From Planococcus sp. APC 4015 (GTDB taxonomy: Bacteria; Actinomycetota; Actinomycetes; Actinomycetales; Microbacteriaceae), in the NCBI GenBank assembly GCA_030407505.1, contig JASDDH010000001.1:186001-250000 (forward strand): a stretch of 64,000 nt of DNA, given 5' to 3'. This document shows positions 1 through 8,518 of the stretch, piece after piece (position 1 is the stretch's first letter; every line of letters begins with the position of its first letter). Under the pieces are notes generated by a model. The model worked only from the letters and a program-made list of their open reading frames with translations, had not been told where the DNA came from and did not search any database. Position numbers and translations under genes: made by a program.

Positions 1-311
1 TCGATGACGGTGCCGCGCTGGTTGGTCTGTCCCATGCGGCCGTTCGCGGAGGCGATCGTCGGGTCGGCGACGACCTCGCCGGCGAAGTCCCACGCGCCGT
101 ACATGCCGAGATGCACACGAAGCCAGAGGTCGTCGTCGAACTCGAGGAACATCTGCTTGCCGACGGCCCGCACCGCCGTCGCCGCGCGACCGTCGATCAT
201 CTCCGCACCCTCGGCGAAACGGCCCTGCGGGCTGGATGCCGCCACCACACGCCCGACGATGTTGCGGTCGAACTGGCGGGCGATGCGGTGGACGGAATGG
301 CCTTCGGGCAT
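1..311 (-). CDS. Fpg/Nei-family DNA glycosylase, N-terminal part (cut by window edge)
   Basis: The first 103 residues of a bifunctional DNA glycosylase/AP lyase that removes oxidised bases. The protein begins MPEGHSVHR, so the catalytic Pro2-Glu3 pair of the Fpg/Nei family is present. MPEG with a following H is typical of the Nei side rather than Fpg. A conserved lysine lies in the stretch AVGKQMFLEF. The C-terminal helix-two-turn-helix and zinc finger would lie outside the window. The start overlaps the rpiB stop by one base (TGATG), so both are probably translated from one mRNA. An adjacent nei-rpiB pair is also found in mycobacteria (Rv2464c-Rv2465c, from memory). Confidence 0.88.
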   Translation of the reverse strand, partial: MPEGHSVHRIARQFDRNIVGRVVAASSPQGRFAEGAEMIDGRAATAVRAVGKQMFLEFDDDLWLRVHLGMYGAWDFAGEVVADPTIASANGRMGQTNQRGTVI

Positions 312-850
312 CAGCCGGCCTCGGGATCGAACCCGTCGGAGGACTCACCGCCGAGGGCGGGTCGCCCCGATCGGGGATCGGGTTCGAGGGCGCCGTCGAG
401 TTCGTAGGCGGCGATCTGAGCGATGCGGCGGGCGTGCCGCTCCTCGTTCGAGAAGGGCGTCGCGATGAAGCGGTCGATGAACCGGGCGACCTCGTCGAAC
501 GTGTGCTGGCGGGCGCCGATCGCGATGACGTTCGCGTCGTTGTGCTCGCGGGCGAGCTCCGCCGTCGCGATGCTCCAGACGAGTGCCGCCCGCACGCCCC
601 GCACCTTGTTCGCGGCGATCTGCTCGCCGTTGCCCGAGCCGCCGAACACGATGCCCAGCGTCTCGACACCGTCGGCCTGGTCGCGCACGACGGCCTGGGC
701 CGCCCGGATGCAGAACGAGGGGTAGTCGTCGACCGCGTCGTACTCGAGCGGACCGTGGTCGACGACGTCGTGACCGTTCGCGCCCAGATGGTGCTGCAGC
801 TGCGTCGAGAACTCGAGGCCGGCGTGGTCGGTCGCGATGTGGATGCGCAT
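311..850 (-). CDS. rpiB: Ribose-5-phosphate isomerase B
   Basis: RpiB/LacAB-type sugar isomerase that interconverts ribose 5-phosphate and ribulose 5-phosphate in the pentose phosphate pathway. It is 179 residues with ATDHAG at 6-11 and GSGNGE at 71-76. The cysteine base of the E. coli enzyme is absent; the glutamate at 76 matches the actinobacterial subtype, in which Glu75 acts as base in M. tuberculosis RpiB. About 25 residues after residue 152 form an acidic, probably disordered tail. A -10-like TAGGAT ends six bases before the ATG, so the mRNA is probably leaderless. It is translationally coupled to the glycosylase gene downstream. Confidence 0.95.
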   Translation of the reverse strand: MRIHIATDHAGLEFSTQLQHHLGANGHDVVDHGPLEYDAVDDYPSFCIRAAQAVVRDQADGVETLGIVFGGSGNGEQIAANKVRGVRAALVWSIATAELAREHNDANVIAIGARQHTFDEVARFIDRFIATPFSNEERHARRIAQIAAYELDGALEPDPRSGRPALGGESSDGFDPEAG

Positions 851-856
851 GGTTCA

Positions 857-862
857 ATCCTA
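857..862 (-). promoter_or_regulatory. -10 box for rpiB, leaderless
   Basis: TAGGAT on the minus strand, six bases upstream of the rpiB ATG. This places the expected transcription start at or next to the start codon. No convincing -35 box. Confidence 0.55.
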
Positions 863-870
863 GAGACGGG

Positions 871-2061
871 TCAGGGAGCGATTCCGGATGCCGCGGGCTT
901 GAATCCGGCGCGGATGTTCTCGCAGCATCCGGGACGGCACACGTCGAACCAGGGGCCGAGATCGGTGGCGTGCGGGCGGTCGGCCGCGGGGGTGCCGTTC
1001 AGGCGCTCCTCGACGAGGTCGACCAGGCCCGAGACGAACACCGGATCCACGCCGGGCGTCGGGGTGCGCACCGATCGCAGACCGGCCTCGGCGGCAGCGT
1101 CGGTCGCCTCGGTGTCGAGGTCCCAGAGCACCTCCATGTGGTCGCTGACGAAGCCGAGCGGCACGATCGCGACGGCCTCGACCCCCTTCGCGGGCAGTTC
1201 CGCGATGACGTCGTTGACGTCGGGCTCGAGCCAGGGCTGGGTCGGCGGACCGGAACGCGACTGGTATACGAGCTCCCACGCGACGTCGGCGGCTTCCGGG
1301 ATCTCGGCGGCGACCGCGGCCATGACCACCTCGCCGACGGCGAGGTGCTGCGCGGGGTAGGCGCCCTCGGGTCCGAGGTGCATGTCGCGGGGTCCGGAGC
1401 GCTCGGCATCGGCGGTGGGGATGCTGTGCGTCGAGAACAGCACGCGGATCGCCGATGCGGCCACGCCCTCGGCGAGGAAGCCGGCGACGGCATCGCGCAC
1501 TCCGTCGATGAACGGCTGCACGAACCCGGGGTGGTCGAAGAACTGCCGGATCTTGTCGATCGTGACCGTTCCGGCGAGGTCGGTGGACTCCAGCACGCGC
1601 GCGAAATCCTCGCGGTACTGGCGGCAGCTGGAGAACGACGAGTACGCGCTGGTCGCGAGGGCGAGCAGTGTCGTGTGACCGGATGCCGCGGCATCCGTCA
1701 CCGCCTCTTCGAGGTACGGCGCCCAGTTGCGGTTGCCCCAGTACACCGGCAGGTCGATCCCGCGGCGGGCGAGCTCCGCCTCCAGAGCCGCCTTGAGCAC
1801 GCGGTTCTGCGCGTTGATCGGACTGACGCCGCCGAAGTGCCGGTAGTGGTGGGCGACCTCTTCGAGCCGCTCGTCGGGGATGCCGCGCCCGCGTGTGACG
1901 TTGCGCAGGAACGGGATGACGTCGTCCTGACCCTCGGGTCCGCCGAACCCGGCGAGCAGGAGCGCGTCGTACGCGACGGGCGTCTCGATGTGCGGGGCGC
2001 CGGATGCCGCGGCGGGCGACGCGAAGCGGACGAGGGGGACGTTGTCGGTAGCCGAGCTCAC
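871..2061 (-). CDS. hemH: Ferrochelatase (coproporphyrin III type)
   Basis: Inserts Fe(II) into the porphyrin late in haem synthesis. In Actinobacteria the substrate is coproporphyrin III (CpfC) rather than protoporphyrin IX. It is 396 residues. The metal-side histidine lies in FSTHSIP (His212). Cys146 and the C-terminal cluster VCRPGCC (Cys375, 379, 380) give four cysteines placed like the [2Fe-2S] ligands of the mycobacterial enzyme. The start is GTG at 2061, preceded by both a GGAGGA run and a CAGGAT -10-like hexamer. No other haem gene is in the window. Confidence 0.95.
   Translation of the reverse strand: MSSATDNVPLVRFASPAAASGAPHIETPVAYDALLLAGFGGPEGQDDVIPFLRNVTRGRGIPDERLEEVAHHYRHFGGVSPINAQNRVLKAALEAELARRGIDLPVYWGNRNWAPYLEEAVTDAAASGHTTLLALATSAYSSFSSCRQYREDFARVLESTDLAGTVTIDKIRQFFDHPGFVQPFIDGVRDAVAGFLAEGVAASAIRVLFSTHSIPTADAERSGPRDMHLGPEGAYPAQHLAVGEVVMAAVAAEIPEAADVAWELVYQSRSGPPTQPWLEPDVNDVIAELPAKGVEAVAIVPLGFVSDHMEVLWDLDTEATDAAAEAGLRSVRTPTPGVDPVFVSGLVDLVEERLNGTPAADRPHATDLGPWFDVCRPGCCENIRAGFKPAASGIAP
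1680..1697. repeat. 18-bp perfect palindrome inside hemH
   Basis: CGGATGCCGCGGCATCCG reads the same on both strands and holds two head-to-head copies of GGATGC. It is the densest example of the hexamer that is over-represented in this window. It lies in coding sequence, so it is not a terminator. Confidence 0.8.
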
Positions 2062-2067
2062 TCCTCC

Positions 2068-2073
2068 ATCCTG
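2068..2073 (-). promoter_or_regulatory. Possible -10 box for hemH
   Basis: CAGGAT on the minus strand, six bases before the hemH GTG. It is weaker than the TANNNT boxes elsewhere because the first T is C. The intervening GGAGGA could instead be a ribosome binding site. Confidence 0.35.
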
Positions 2074-2123
2074 GCACCGTCCGGAGCACCTCGGCCCTGA
2101 GGCGAGGGGTCGGGACGCTCGCG

Positions 2124-2129
2124 TAGGCT
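2124..2129 (+). promoter_or_regulatory. -10 box for pepN
   Basis: TAGGCT. A TTG in frame with pepN lies seven bases downstream, but a GTG at 2197 with GGGAG six bases upstream is the better start. The mRNA would then carry a leader of about 60 bases. Confidence 0.45.
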
Positions 2130-2196
2130 GGGCGGGTTGCCGTCGGCGCCAGCAGCGTCACCTCGCGGCATCTCACCCGACCCCTGGGAGCACGCA

Positions 2197-4758
2197 GTGC
2201 CTGGAGAGAACCTCACCCGCATCGAAGCGCAGGAGCGCCGAGCGATCGTCGACCCGTCGACGAGCTCGGGATCCGGCATCTCGTACGAGATCGCGCTCGA
2301 TCTGACGAGGGGGGCCGAGGTCTTCGGTTCCCGCACGGTGGTGCGCTTCAGCGCGACGCCGGGCGCCGACACCTTCATCGACCTCATCGCGCGCGACGTG
2401 CGCTCGATCACCCTCAACGGTCGGGACGTCCCCGTCTCGGCGTTCGCCGACTCGCGCATCGCGCTGTCGGGGCTCGAGGCGCGGAACGAGCTCGTCGTGG
2501 ACGCGGACTGCCTGTACACGAACACCGGCGAGGGACTCCACCGCTTCGTCGACCCCGTGGACGGCGAGGTGTACCTCTACTCGCAGTTCGAGGTGCCCGA
2601 CTCGCGCCGCGTCTTCGCCGTGTTCGAGCAGCCCGATCTGAAGGCGGCGTTCCAGTTCACCGTCACCGCCCCGGCCGTGTGGAAGGTCGTCTCGAACTCC
2701 CCCACGCCCGAGCCCGTCGTCGACGGCGACACCGGCACCTGGACGTTCGAGCCGACGCCGCCGATCTCGTCCTACATCACCGCGATCATCGCGGGGCCGT
2801 ACGAATCGACGTTCTCCGAGCTCACCAGCGCCTCCGGGCGTGTGGTCCCGCTCGGCGTCTACGCCCGCAAGAGCCTCTGGCAGCATCTCGACGCCGACTA
2901 CGTCTTCGAGAAGACCCGTCAGGGCTTCGCCTACTACGAGGAGAAGTTCGACTACCCCTACCCGTTCGCGAAGTACGACCAGCTGTTCGTGCCCGAGTTC
3001 AATGCGGGCGCGATGGAGAACGCGGGCGCGGTGACGTTCACCGAGACGTACGTCTTCCGCTCGAAGGTGACCGACGCCGTCAAGGAGCGACGCGTCGTCA
3101 CGATCCTCCATGAGCTCGCCCACATGTGGTTCGGCGACCTCGTCACGATGACGTGGTGGAACGACCTCTGGCTCAACGAGTCGTTCGCGGAGTGGGCGTC
3201 GACGATCGCGACCGCCGAGGCCACCGAGTGGACCGAGGCCTGGACGACCTTCAACGCGATGGAGAAGACCTGGGCCTACCGCCAGGATCAGCTCCCGTCG
3301 ACGCACCCGGTCGTGGCCACGATCAACGACCTCGAAGACGTGCAGGTGAACTTCGACGGCATCACGTACGCCAAGGGCGGATCGGTGCTCAAGCAGCTGG
3401 CCGCGTGGGTGGGCATAGATGCCTTCTTCGCCGGAGTGGGGGCCTACTTCGCGAAGAACGAGTGGTCCAACACCGAGCTGTCCGATCTTCTGACCGAGCT
3501 CGAGGCGACGAGCGGGCGCGAGCTGTCGACGTGGTCGAAGAAGTGGCTCGAGACCGCCGGGGTCAACACGCTGTCGCCCGAGATCACCGCCGACGTCGAC
3601 GGCACCATCTCGCGCTTCGCGATCGTGCAGACCGCTCCCGCCGACTACCCCACGATCCGACCGCACCGCCTCGGCGTCGGCTTCTACAGCGTCCAGGGCG
3701 ACGCGCTCGTGCGGGTGCACCACGTCGAGATCGACGTCGACGGCGACCTCACGATCGTCCCCGAGCTGAAGGGCCTCACCCGCCCCGACCTGGTTCTGCT
3801 CAACGACGAAGACCTCGCCTACGCGAAGATCCGCCTCGACGAGCGGTCGCTGCGGACCGCGATCGCGCACCTCGCGCAGATCAGCGACCCGCTCGCGCGC
3901 TCCCTGGTGTGGGGTGCCGCGTGGGACCAGACGCGTGACGCCGAGTCGTCGCCGAGCGACTACATCGACCTCGTGCTGCGCAACATCGCAGCCGAGACCG
4001 AGTCGACCACGGTGCGCACGACGCTCGCGCAGCTGCAGCTCGCGGCGAACTCCTATGTCGCGCCCGAGAACCGCGCGGCGGCCCGCGAGAAGGTCGCCGA
4101 TGCTCTGTGGCAGCTCGCCCTCGACGCGGATGCCGGTTCCGACAGCCAGCTGCAGTTCGTGACGGCTTTCGCCTCCGCCGCCTCGACTCCCGCCCAGTGG
4201 GACAAGGTGCGCCAGGTGCGCGACGGCGAGACGTCGTTCCCCGAGCTCGAGATCGACACCGACCTGTCGTGGCAGCTGCTGGTGTCGCTCGCTGCCGGAG
4301 GGCTCGTGACGGCGGCCGATGTGGATGAGGCTCTCGCGGCCGACAACACCGCCAAGGGCGGCGAGTTCGCCGCGCAGGCGAAGGCCGCCCTGCCGGACCT
4401 CGACGCCAAGCGTGCCGCGTGGGCCTCGCTCATCGAGAACGACGACCTGCCGAACACCCTCGTGCGGTCGGCGTCGCTCGGGTTCACCCACCCCGCCGGC
4501 CGCGACCTGCTCGACGCGTTCGTCCCGGCGTACTTCGACATGCTGGTCCCCGTCTGGGAGTCACGGTCGTACCAGATCGCGCAGTACCTGATCGTCGGCC
4601 TCTACCCGGCTGCGCTCGCCAGCGTGGGGCTGCGCGATGCGACCCGCGGCTGGCTCGCCGCCAACGGCGACGCCGCGCCCGCGCTCCGGCGCCTGGTCAA
4701 CGAGAACCTCGCCGGCATCGAGCGGGCCCTCGCCGTGCAGGAGCGCGACGACCAGTAG
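2197..4758 (+). CDS. pepN: Aminopeptidase N, zinc M1 family
   Basis: Cytosolic broad-specificity aminopeptidase that trims N-terminal residues from peptides. From GTG 2197 it is 853 residues, the usual size of the actinobacterial enzyme. The exopeptidase motif GAMEN is at about residues 269-273. The zinc site HELAHMWFGDL starts near 305, with the third ligand in NESFAEW near 328. A C-terminal helical ERAP1-like domain follows. The frame is open upstream to a TTG at 2137, but the residues there do not look conserved. It is divergent from hemH and ends before a strong hairpin. Confidence 0.95.
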   Translation: MPGENLTRIEAQERRAIVDPSTSSGSGISYEIALDLTRGAEVFGSRTVVRFSATPGADTFIDLIARDVRSITLNGRDVPVSAFADSRIALSGLEARNELVVDADCLYTNTGEGLHRFVDPVDGEVYLYSQFEVPDSRRVFAVFEQPDLKAAFQFTVTAPAVWKVVSNSPTPEPVVDGDTGTWTFEPTPPISSYITAIIAGPYESTFSELTSASGRVVPLGVYARKSLWQHLDADYVFEKTRQGFAYYEEKFDYPYPFAKYDQLFVPEFNAGAMENAGAVTFTETYVFRSKVTDAVKERRVVTILHELAHMWFGDLVTMTWWNDLWLNESFAEWASTIATAEATEWTEAWTTFNAMEKTWAYRQDQLPSTHPVVATINDLEDVQVNFDGITYAKGGSVLKQLAAWVGIDAFFAGVGAYFAKNEWSNTELSDLLTELEATSGRELSTWSKKWLETAGVNTLSPEITADVDGTISRFAIVQTAPADYPTIRPHRLGVGFYSVQGDALVRVHHVEIDVDGDLTIVPELKGLTRPDLVLLNDEDLAYAKIRLDERSLRTAIAHLAQISDPLARSLVWGAAWDQTRDAESSPSDYIDLVLRNIAAETESTTVRTTLAQLQLAANSYVAPENRAAAREKVADALWQLALDADAGSDSQLQFVTAFASAASTPAQWDKVRQVRDGETSFPELEIDTDLSWQLLVSLAAGGLVTAADVDEALAADNTAKGGEFAAQAKAALPDLDAKRAAWASLIENDDLPNTLVRSASLGFTHPAGRDLLDAFVPAYFDMLVPVWESRSYQIAQYLIVGLYPAALASVGLRDATRGWLAANGDAAPALRRLVNENLAGIERALAVQERDDQ

Positions 4759-4780
4759 TACCGCGGTACGACGACAGCGA

Positions 4781-4827
4781 CGAGAAGACCCCCCTCACGG
4801 CCGATGCGCCCGAGGGGGGTCTTCTCG
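4781..4827 (+). terminator. Terminator hairpin after pepN
   Basis: Perfect 16-bp stem (4781-4796 with 4812-4827) around a 15-base loop. The right arm ends GTCTTCTCG, with no long T run. It lies 22 bases after the pepN stop and directly abuts the -10 box of the next gene, so it separates two transcription units. Confidence 0.8.
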
Positions 4828-4833
4828 TAGCGT
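4828..4833 (+). promoter_or_regulatory. -10 box for the ABC exporter operon, leaderless
   Basis: TAGCGT, six bases before ATG 4840. It starts at the base after the terminator stem, so any -35 contact would fall inside the hairpin's right arm. Confidence 0.5.
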
Positions 4834-4839
4834 CGGAGC

Positions 4840-5751
4840 ATGATCGTCGCAGAGAGTCTCAGCAAGAGGTTCGGCAGCAAGACAGCCGTGTCCGATGTCA
4901 GCTTCACCGTCCAGCCCGGAAAGGTCACGGGCTTCCTCGGCCCGAACGGCGCGGGCAAGTCCACCACGATGCGCATGATCGTCGGTCTGGACCGCCCCAC
5001 CACCGGCCGTGTCACCGTCGACGGCCGACCGTACACGCAGCTGCACTCCCCGCTGACCGAGGTGGGCGTGCTCCTGGATGCGAAGGCCGTCCACACCGGA
5101 CGCACAGCGCGCAACCACCTGCGTGCGATGGCGGCGACCCACGGCATCCCCCAGCGCCGCGTCGACGACGTGATCGAGCTCACCGGACTCACCTCGGTCG
5201 CCCGCAAGCGCGCCGGCGGCTTCTCGCTCGGCATGGGCCAGCGGCTCGGCATCGCCGCGGCGCTGCTGGGCGATCCGCACACCCTGATCCTGGACGAACC
5301 GGTCAACGGACTCGACCCGGAGGGCGTGCTGTGGGTGCGGCGCTTCGTCCGACACATGGCGGCACAGGGCAAGACGGTGCTGCTGTCGAGCCACCTCATG
5401 AGCGAGATGGCCCTCACCGCAGACCACATCATCGTGCTCGGCCGCGGGAAGGTGCTCGCCGATGCTCCCGTCGATGACCTGGTGCGTCGATGGACACGGG
5501 CGACGGTGCGGGTGCGGAGCCCGCGCTCCGTCGAACTCGGCGAGGCCTTCGCCCGCGAGAACGTCACCGTCAGCCACCTGGCCGACGGCGTCATGGACAT
5601 CGAGGGCGTCCTGGCCGCCGAGATCGGCGACGTCGCGGCGGCCCGCGGCATCCCGCTGCACGAACTCACCCCCACCTCGGGAACCCTCGAAGACGCGTAT
5701 CTGACCCTCACCGGCGACGACGTCGAGTACAAGACGAAGGACATCTCATGA
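4840..5751 (+). CDS. ABC transporter ATP-binding protein
   Basis: Nucleotide-binding subunit of an ABC-2 type exporter, 303 residues. Walker A GPNGAGKST is at 34-42, the signature SLGMGQ at 129-134 (serine-leucine in place of LSGGQ, common in this subfamily) and Walker B LILDEP at 149-154. A switch-loop histidine lies in LLSSHLMSEM. The C-terminal 80 residues form the extra domain typical of drug or lantibiotic exporters of the BcrA/NatA group. The stop overlaps the permease start by four bases (ATGA). The two-component system downstream suggests export of, or resistance to, a cell-wall-active compound; the substrate is unknown. Confidence 0.92.
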   Translation: MIVAESLSKRFGSKTAVSDVSFTVQPGKVTGFLGPNGAGKSTTMRMIVGLDRPTTGRVTVDGRPYTQLHSPLTEVGVLLDAKAVHTGRTARNHLRAMAATHGIPQRRVDDVIELTGLTSVARKRAGGFSLGMGQRLGIAAALLGDPHTLILDEPVNGLDPEGVLWVRRFVRHMAAQGKTVLLSSHLMSEMALTADHIIVLGRGKVLADAPVDDLVRRWTRATVRVRSPRSVELGEAFARENVTVSHLADGVMDIEGVLAAEIGDVAAARGIPLHELTPTSGTLEDAYLTLTGDDVEYKTKDIS

Positions 5752-6554
5752 GCACCCTCACCGCCACACCCCCCGCGACCGTCGCCGGCAACACGTCGGC
5801 GTACCGCGTCACGTTCCCGCGGATCGTCCAGAGCGAGTGGATCAAGCTGACGTCGCTGCGCTCGACCTGGTGGTCGCTGGGCGTGGCCGCGCTGCTCTCG
5901 GTCGGCATATCGGCGATGATCGCCGCCGCGTCGGCGGAATTCGGTCCGGGCTTCCCCGCCGTGAGCGCGATCCTGATGCCCACGCAGTTCACGATGCTCG
6001 TCGCCGGCATCCTGGGGGCGATCGCCGTCACCGGCGAGTACTCGACCGGCATGATCCGCTCCACGATAACGGCGTCACCGCGGCGCGGGGCCGTGCTCGG
6101 GGCGAAGGCGGTCGTCGTCGCGCTCCTGATGGGCATCACCACCGTCGTCGGCTACGCAGCCGCGATCGCCGTCACGTCGCCCCTGCTCGCCGAGCAGATC
6201 GACTGGTCGGATGCCGCGAACTCGGTGATCCCCCTCGGTTTCGGCGTCCTGTCGATGATCTGCTTCGCCCTGATCGGGCTGGGGTGGGGTTTCATCATCC
6301 GAGCCGGAGCGGGCGCGATCGCGGCCACCATGGGGCTGCTGTTCGTGCTCCCCATCGTCACCAGCCTCTTCACGATCGCCGGGGAATCCTGGCGATGGAT
6401 CGTGGATCTCGGCGCGTACCTGCCCACGAACGCGGCAGCGGAGATCTCGGCCGCCGGCGCGCAGGACGTGCTGCCGTCGCTTCTGGCCCTGCTCGGCTGG
6501 GTGATCGTCCTGGTCGTCGGAGGCTGGGCGGTCCTGCGCACCCGCGACGCGTAG
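5748..6554 (+). CDS. ABC-2 type exporter permease
   Basis: Membrane partner of the preceding ATPase, 268 residues. Six hydrophobic stretches can be read, beginning at TWWSLGVAALLSVGISAMI near residue 42 and ending with LLALLGWVIVLVVGGWAVL. The region ITGEYSTGMIRST-like (here VTGEYSTGMIRSTIT) between the second and third helices is characteristic of ABC-2 permeases of the NatB/BcrB kind. ATG 5748 overlaps the ATPase stop. Its TAG stop is part of the -10 box proposed for the sensor kinase gene. Confidence 0.9.
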   Translation: MSTLTATPPATVAGNTSAYRVTFPRIVQSEWIKLTSLRSTWWSLGVAALLSVGISAMIAAASAEFGPGFPAVSAILMPTQFTMLVAGILGAIAVTGEYSTGMIRSTITASPRRGAVLGAKAVVVALLMGITTVVGYAAAIAVTSPLLAEQIDWSDAANSVIPLGFGVLSMICFALIGLGWGFIIRAGAGAIAATMGLLFVLPIVTSLFTIAGESWRWIVDLGAYLPTNAAAEISAAGAQDVLPSLLALLGWVIVLVVGGWAVLRTRDA

Positions 6555-6557
6555 AGT
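6552..6557 (+). promoter_or_regulatory. -10 box for the sensor kinase, leaderless
   Basis: TAGAGT, six bases before GTG 6564. Its first three bases are the permease stop codon. It could let the kinase-regulator pair be transcribed independently of the exporter. Confidence 0.45.
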
Positions 6558-6563
6558 CGGCCG

Positions 6564-7817
6564 GTGTCAGAACCGCGTCCGCTCGTCGTCGGGAGGGGCT
6601 ACGTCCCTTCCGACGACGAGCTGCGTCTCCCGCGACCCCCCGGGGTCATCCGGCGGTTCTGGGCGCGGCATCCCCGCATGGCCGACATCACCATCGCGGC
6701 ACTGGCGCTCCTGCTGACACTGCCCGCGATCGTGTTCCGGGCACCGGTCGAGTCCGCGGCCGCCGGCGTGCCCGCCGCGGTCGGCTTCGTGCTGTCGATC
6801 ATCGGCTGCATCGCCCTGGTGTGGCGTCGTCGGTGGCCGCTCCCGGTGTTCGCGGTCGCGCTGCTGCCCTTCCTCGTCGGGGACGCACCGGGGTCGGCCA
6901 TGAGCGGCCCCGCCGCCCTCATCGCGCTCTACTCCGTCGCCGTGTACCGGAGCGTCCGCGCCTGCTGGGTCGCGTTCGGTGCGGCGAGCTCCGTCATCGC
7001 GGGCCAGACCCTGGTGCGCATCCTGATGGACGCCTCGGCGTGGGGCACTCAGGTCAACGTCGACGTCAGCGCGATCGTCCTGCTGCTGCTCGGCGCGCTC
7101 GTGGGCGTGAACGTCGGCAACCGGCGGCGATACCTCGATGCACTGATCGAGCGCTCGCGCCAGCTGCTCGTCGAGCGCGATCAGCAGGCCGAGTTGGCGG
7201 CGGCGGCGGAGCGCACCCGCATCGCCCGCGAGATGCACGACATCGTCTCGCATTCGCTGACCGTCGTGGTCGCGCTCGCCGAGGGCGCGACCGCCACCAG
7301 CGATCCGGCGCGGGCCTCGGAGGCGACGCGTGCCATCGCCTCGACGGCTCGCGACGCGCTCACCGAGATGCGCGACATGCTCGGCGTGCTCCGCGACGTG
7401 GACTCCGCGACGCCCTACGCACCCCTGGGCCAGGCATCCGTGCACACCGTCGTCGCACAGGCGAGGACCACCGGAGCACCTGTCGTCCTGGCCGTCACCG
7501 GCGCGGCCGACGTCTCACCGGCGGTCGAGCTGGCGATCGTGCGCATCGTCACGGAGGGGCTCACGAACGCCATCAGGTACTCGCGGGATCCGACGGCCAT
7601 CCGTGTCGGGATCGGCTACCGGGGCGACGGCGCCGATGTCACGATCGAGAACGACGGCGCGCTCGCCGACGCGCCGTCCGAGGGAGCGGGGATGGGTCTG
7701 CGAGGACTGCAGGAGCGCGTCGACCACGTCGGAGGTCGATGGGAAGCCGGTTCCCCCGCGCCGGGTCTGTGGCGCGTGCACGCCTGGCTTCCGACGAGGA
7801 CGGCCTCCGATGATTGA
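6564..7817 (+). CDS. Two-component sensor histidine kinase (NarL/DesK type)
   Basis: Membrane kinase of 417 residues. The N-terminal half holds about five to six transmembrane segments with no sizeable external loop, so the signal is probably sensed in the membrane. A coiled segment leads to the HisKA_3 dimerisation helix with the phosphorylated His225 in REMHDIVSHSL. The ATPase domain has the N-box TEGLTNAIRYS and the glycine loop GAGMGLRGLQER. The last eight bases overlap the response regulator gene, so the pair is coupled. It follows the ABC exporter genes directly, as in many antibiotic-responsive modules. Confidence 0.93.
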   Translation: MSEPRPLVVGRGYVPSDDELRLPRPPGVIRRFWARHPRMADITIAALALLLTLPAIVFRAPVESAAAGVPAAVGFVLSIIGCIALVWRRRWPLPVFAVALLPFLVGDAPGSAMSGPAALIALYSVAVYRSVRACWVAFGAASSVIAGQTLVRILMDASAWGTQVNVDVSAIVLLLLGALVGVNVGNRRRYLDALIERSRQLLVERDQQAELAAAAERTRIAREMHDIVSHSLTVVVALAEGATATSDPARASEATRAIASTARDALTEMRDMLGVLRDVDSATPYAPLGQASVHTVVAQARTTGAPVVLAVTGAADVSPAVELAIVRIVTEGLTNAIRYSRDPTAIRVGIGYRGDGADVTIENDGALADAPSEGAGMGLRGLQERVDHVGGRWEAGSPAPGLWRVHAWLPTRTASDD

Positions 7818-8463
7818 GCGCATCAGGATCCTCACCGTCGACGATCAGCCCCTGATCCGCATGGGCTTCCGGCTCGTGCTGGAGGCCGAGTCCGACCTCG
7901 AGGTGATCGGCGAGGCCTCCGACGGCGAGCAGGCGGTGGCGCAGGCGGTGTCCCTTCAGCCCGATGTCGTCCTGATGGACGTGCGGATGCCGGTGCTCGA
8001 CGGCATCGAGGCGACCCGGCGCATCCTCGCAGAGCTCCCCCGCACGCGCGTCCTCGTGCTGACCACGTTCGACCTCGACGAGTACGCCTTCGCGGCGCTG
8101 CACGCCGGCGCGAGCGGGTTCCTGCTGAAAGACGCCCACGCCCATGAGCTGCTCGCCGCTGTCCGCGCCGTCCACCACGGAGACGCGGTCACCTCTCCCC
8201 GCGTCACGCGCCGCATGCTCGAGATGCTCGGCGGCCGGCTCCCCGTCCGCGACGACGCCGTCGCCGCGGCGGGGCTCACCGACCGGGAACACGACGTCCT
8301 CGTCGCGATCGGCGCGGGCCTGAACAACTCCGAGATCGCCGAGCGACTGTTCGTCGCGGAATCCACCGTCAAGACGCACGTGGGGCGGGTGCTCGCCAAG
8401 ATCGGAGCCCGCGACCGGGTGCACGCGGTCATCTTCGCGTACGAGAACGGTCTCATCGCGTGA
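7810..8463 (+). CDS. LuxR/NarL-family response regulator
   Basis: Transcription factor of 217 residues paired with the overlapping kinase. The receiver domain has the acidic pair Asp11-Asp12, the phospho-acceptor Asp57 in VLMDVRMP and a conserved lysine in FLLKDAH. The C-terminal LuxR helix-turn-helix covers about residues 150-210 (LTDREHDVLVAIGAGLNNSE, then ESTVKTHVGRVLAKI). The likely target is the exporter operon just upstream. No operator could be identified. Confidence 0.94.
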   Translation: MIERIRILTVDDQPLIRMGFRLVLEAESDLEVIGEASDGEQAVAQAVSLQPDVVLMDVRMPVLDGIEATRRILAELPRTRVLVLTTFDLDEYAFAALHAGASGFLLKDAHAHELLAAVRAVHHGDAVTSPRVTRRMLEMLGGRLPVRDDAVAAAGLTDREHDVLVAIGAGLNNSEIAERLFVAESTVKTHVGRVLAKIGARDRVHAVIFAYENGLIA

Positions 8464-8505
8464 CCCCGGGCACCCCCGGACAGCATGCGCACAGGCATCC
8501 GTCGT

Positions 8506-8511
8506 TAGGAT
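8506..8511 (+). promoter_or_regulatory. -10 box for the mscS-like gene, leaderless
   Basis: TAGGAT, seven bases before ATG 8519. This spacing favours ATG 8519 over the upstream in-frame GTG at 8513, which is only one base away. Confidence 0.5.
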
Positions 8512-8518
8512 CGTGGCG

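Noticed and set aside
2137..2196. TTG at 2137 as the pepN start, seven bases after a -10-like box
   Set aside because: GTG 2197 has its own GGGAG ribosome site and gives the conserved start of the family; the 20 extra residues look like untranslated leader.
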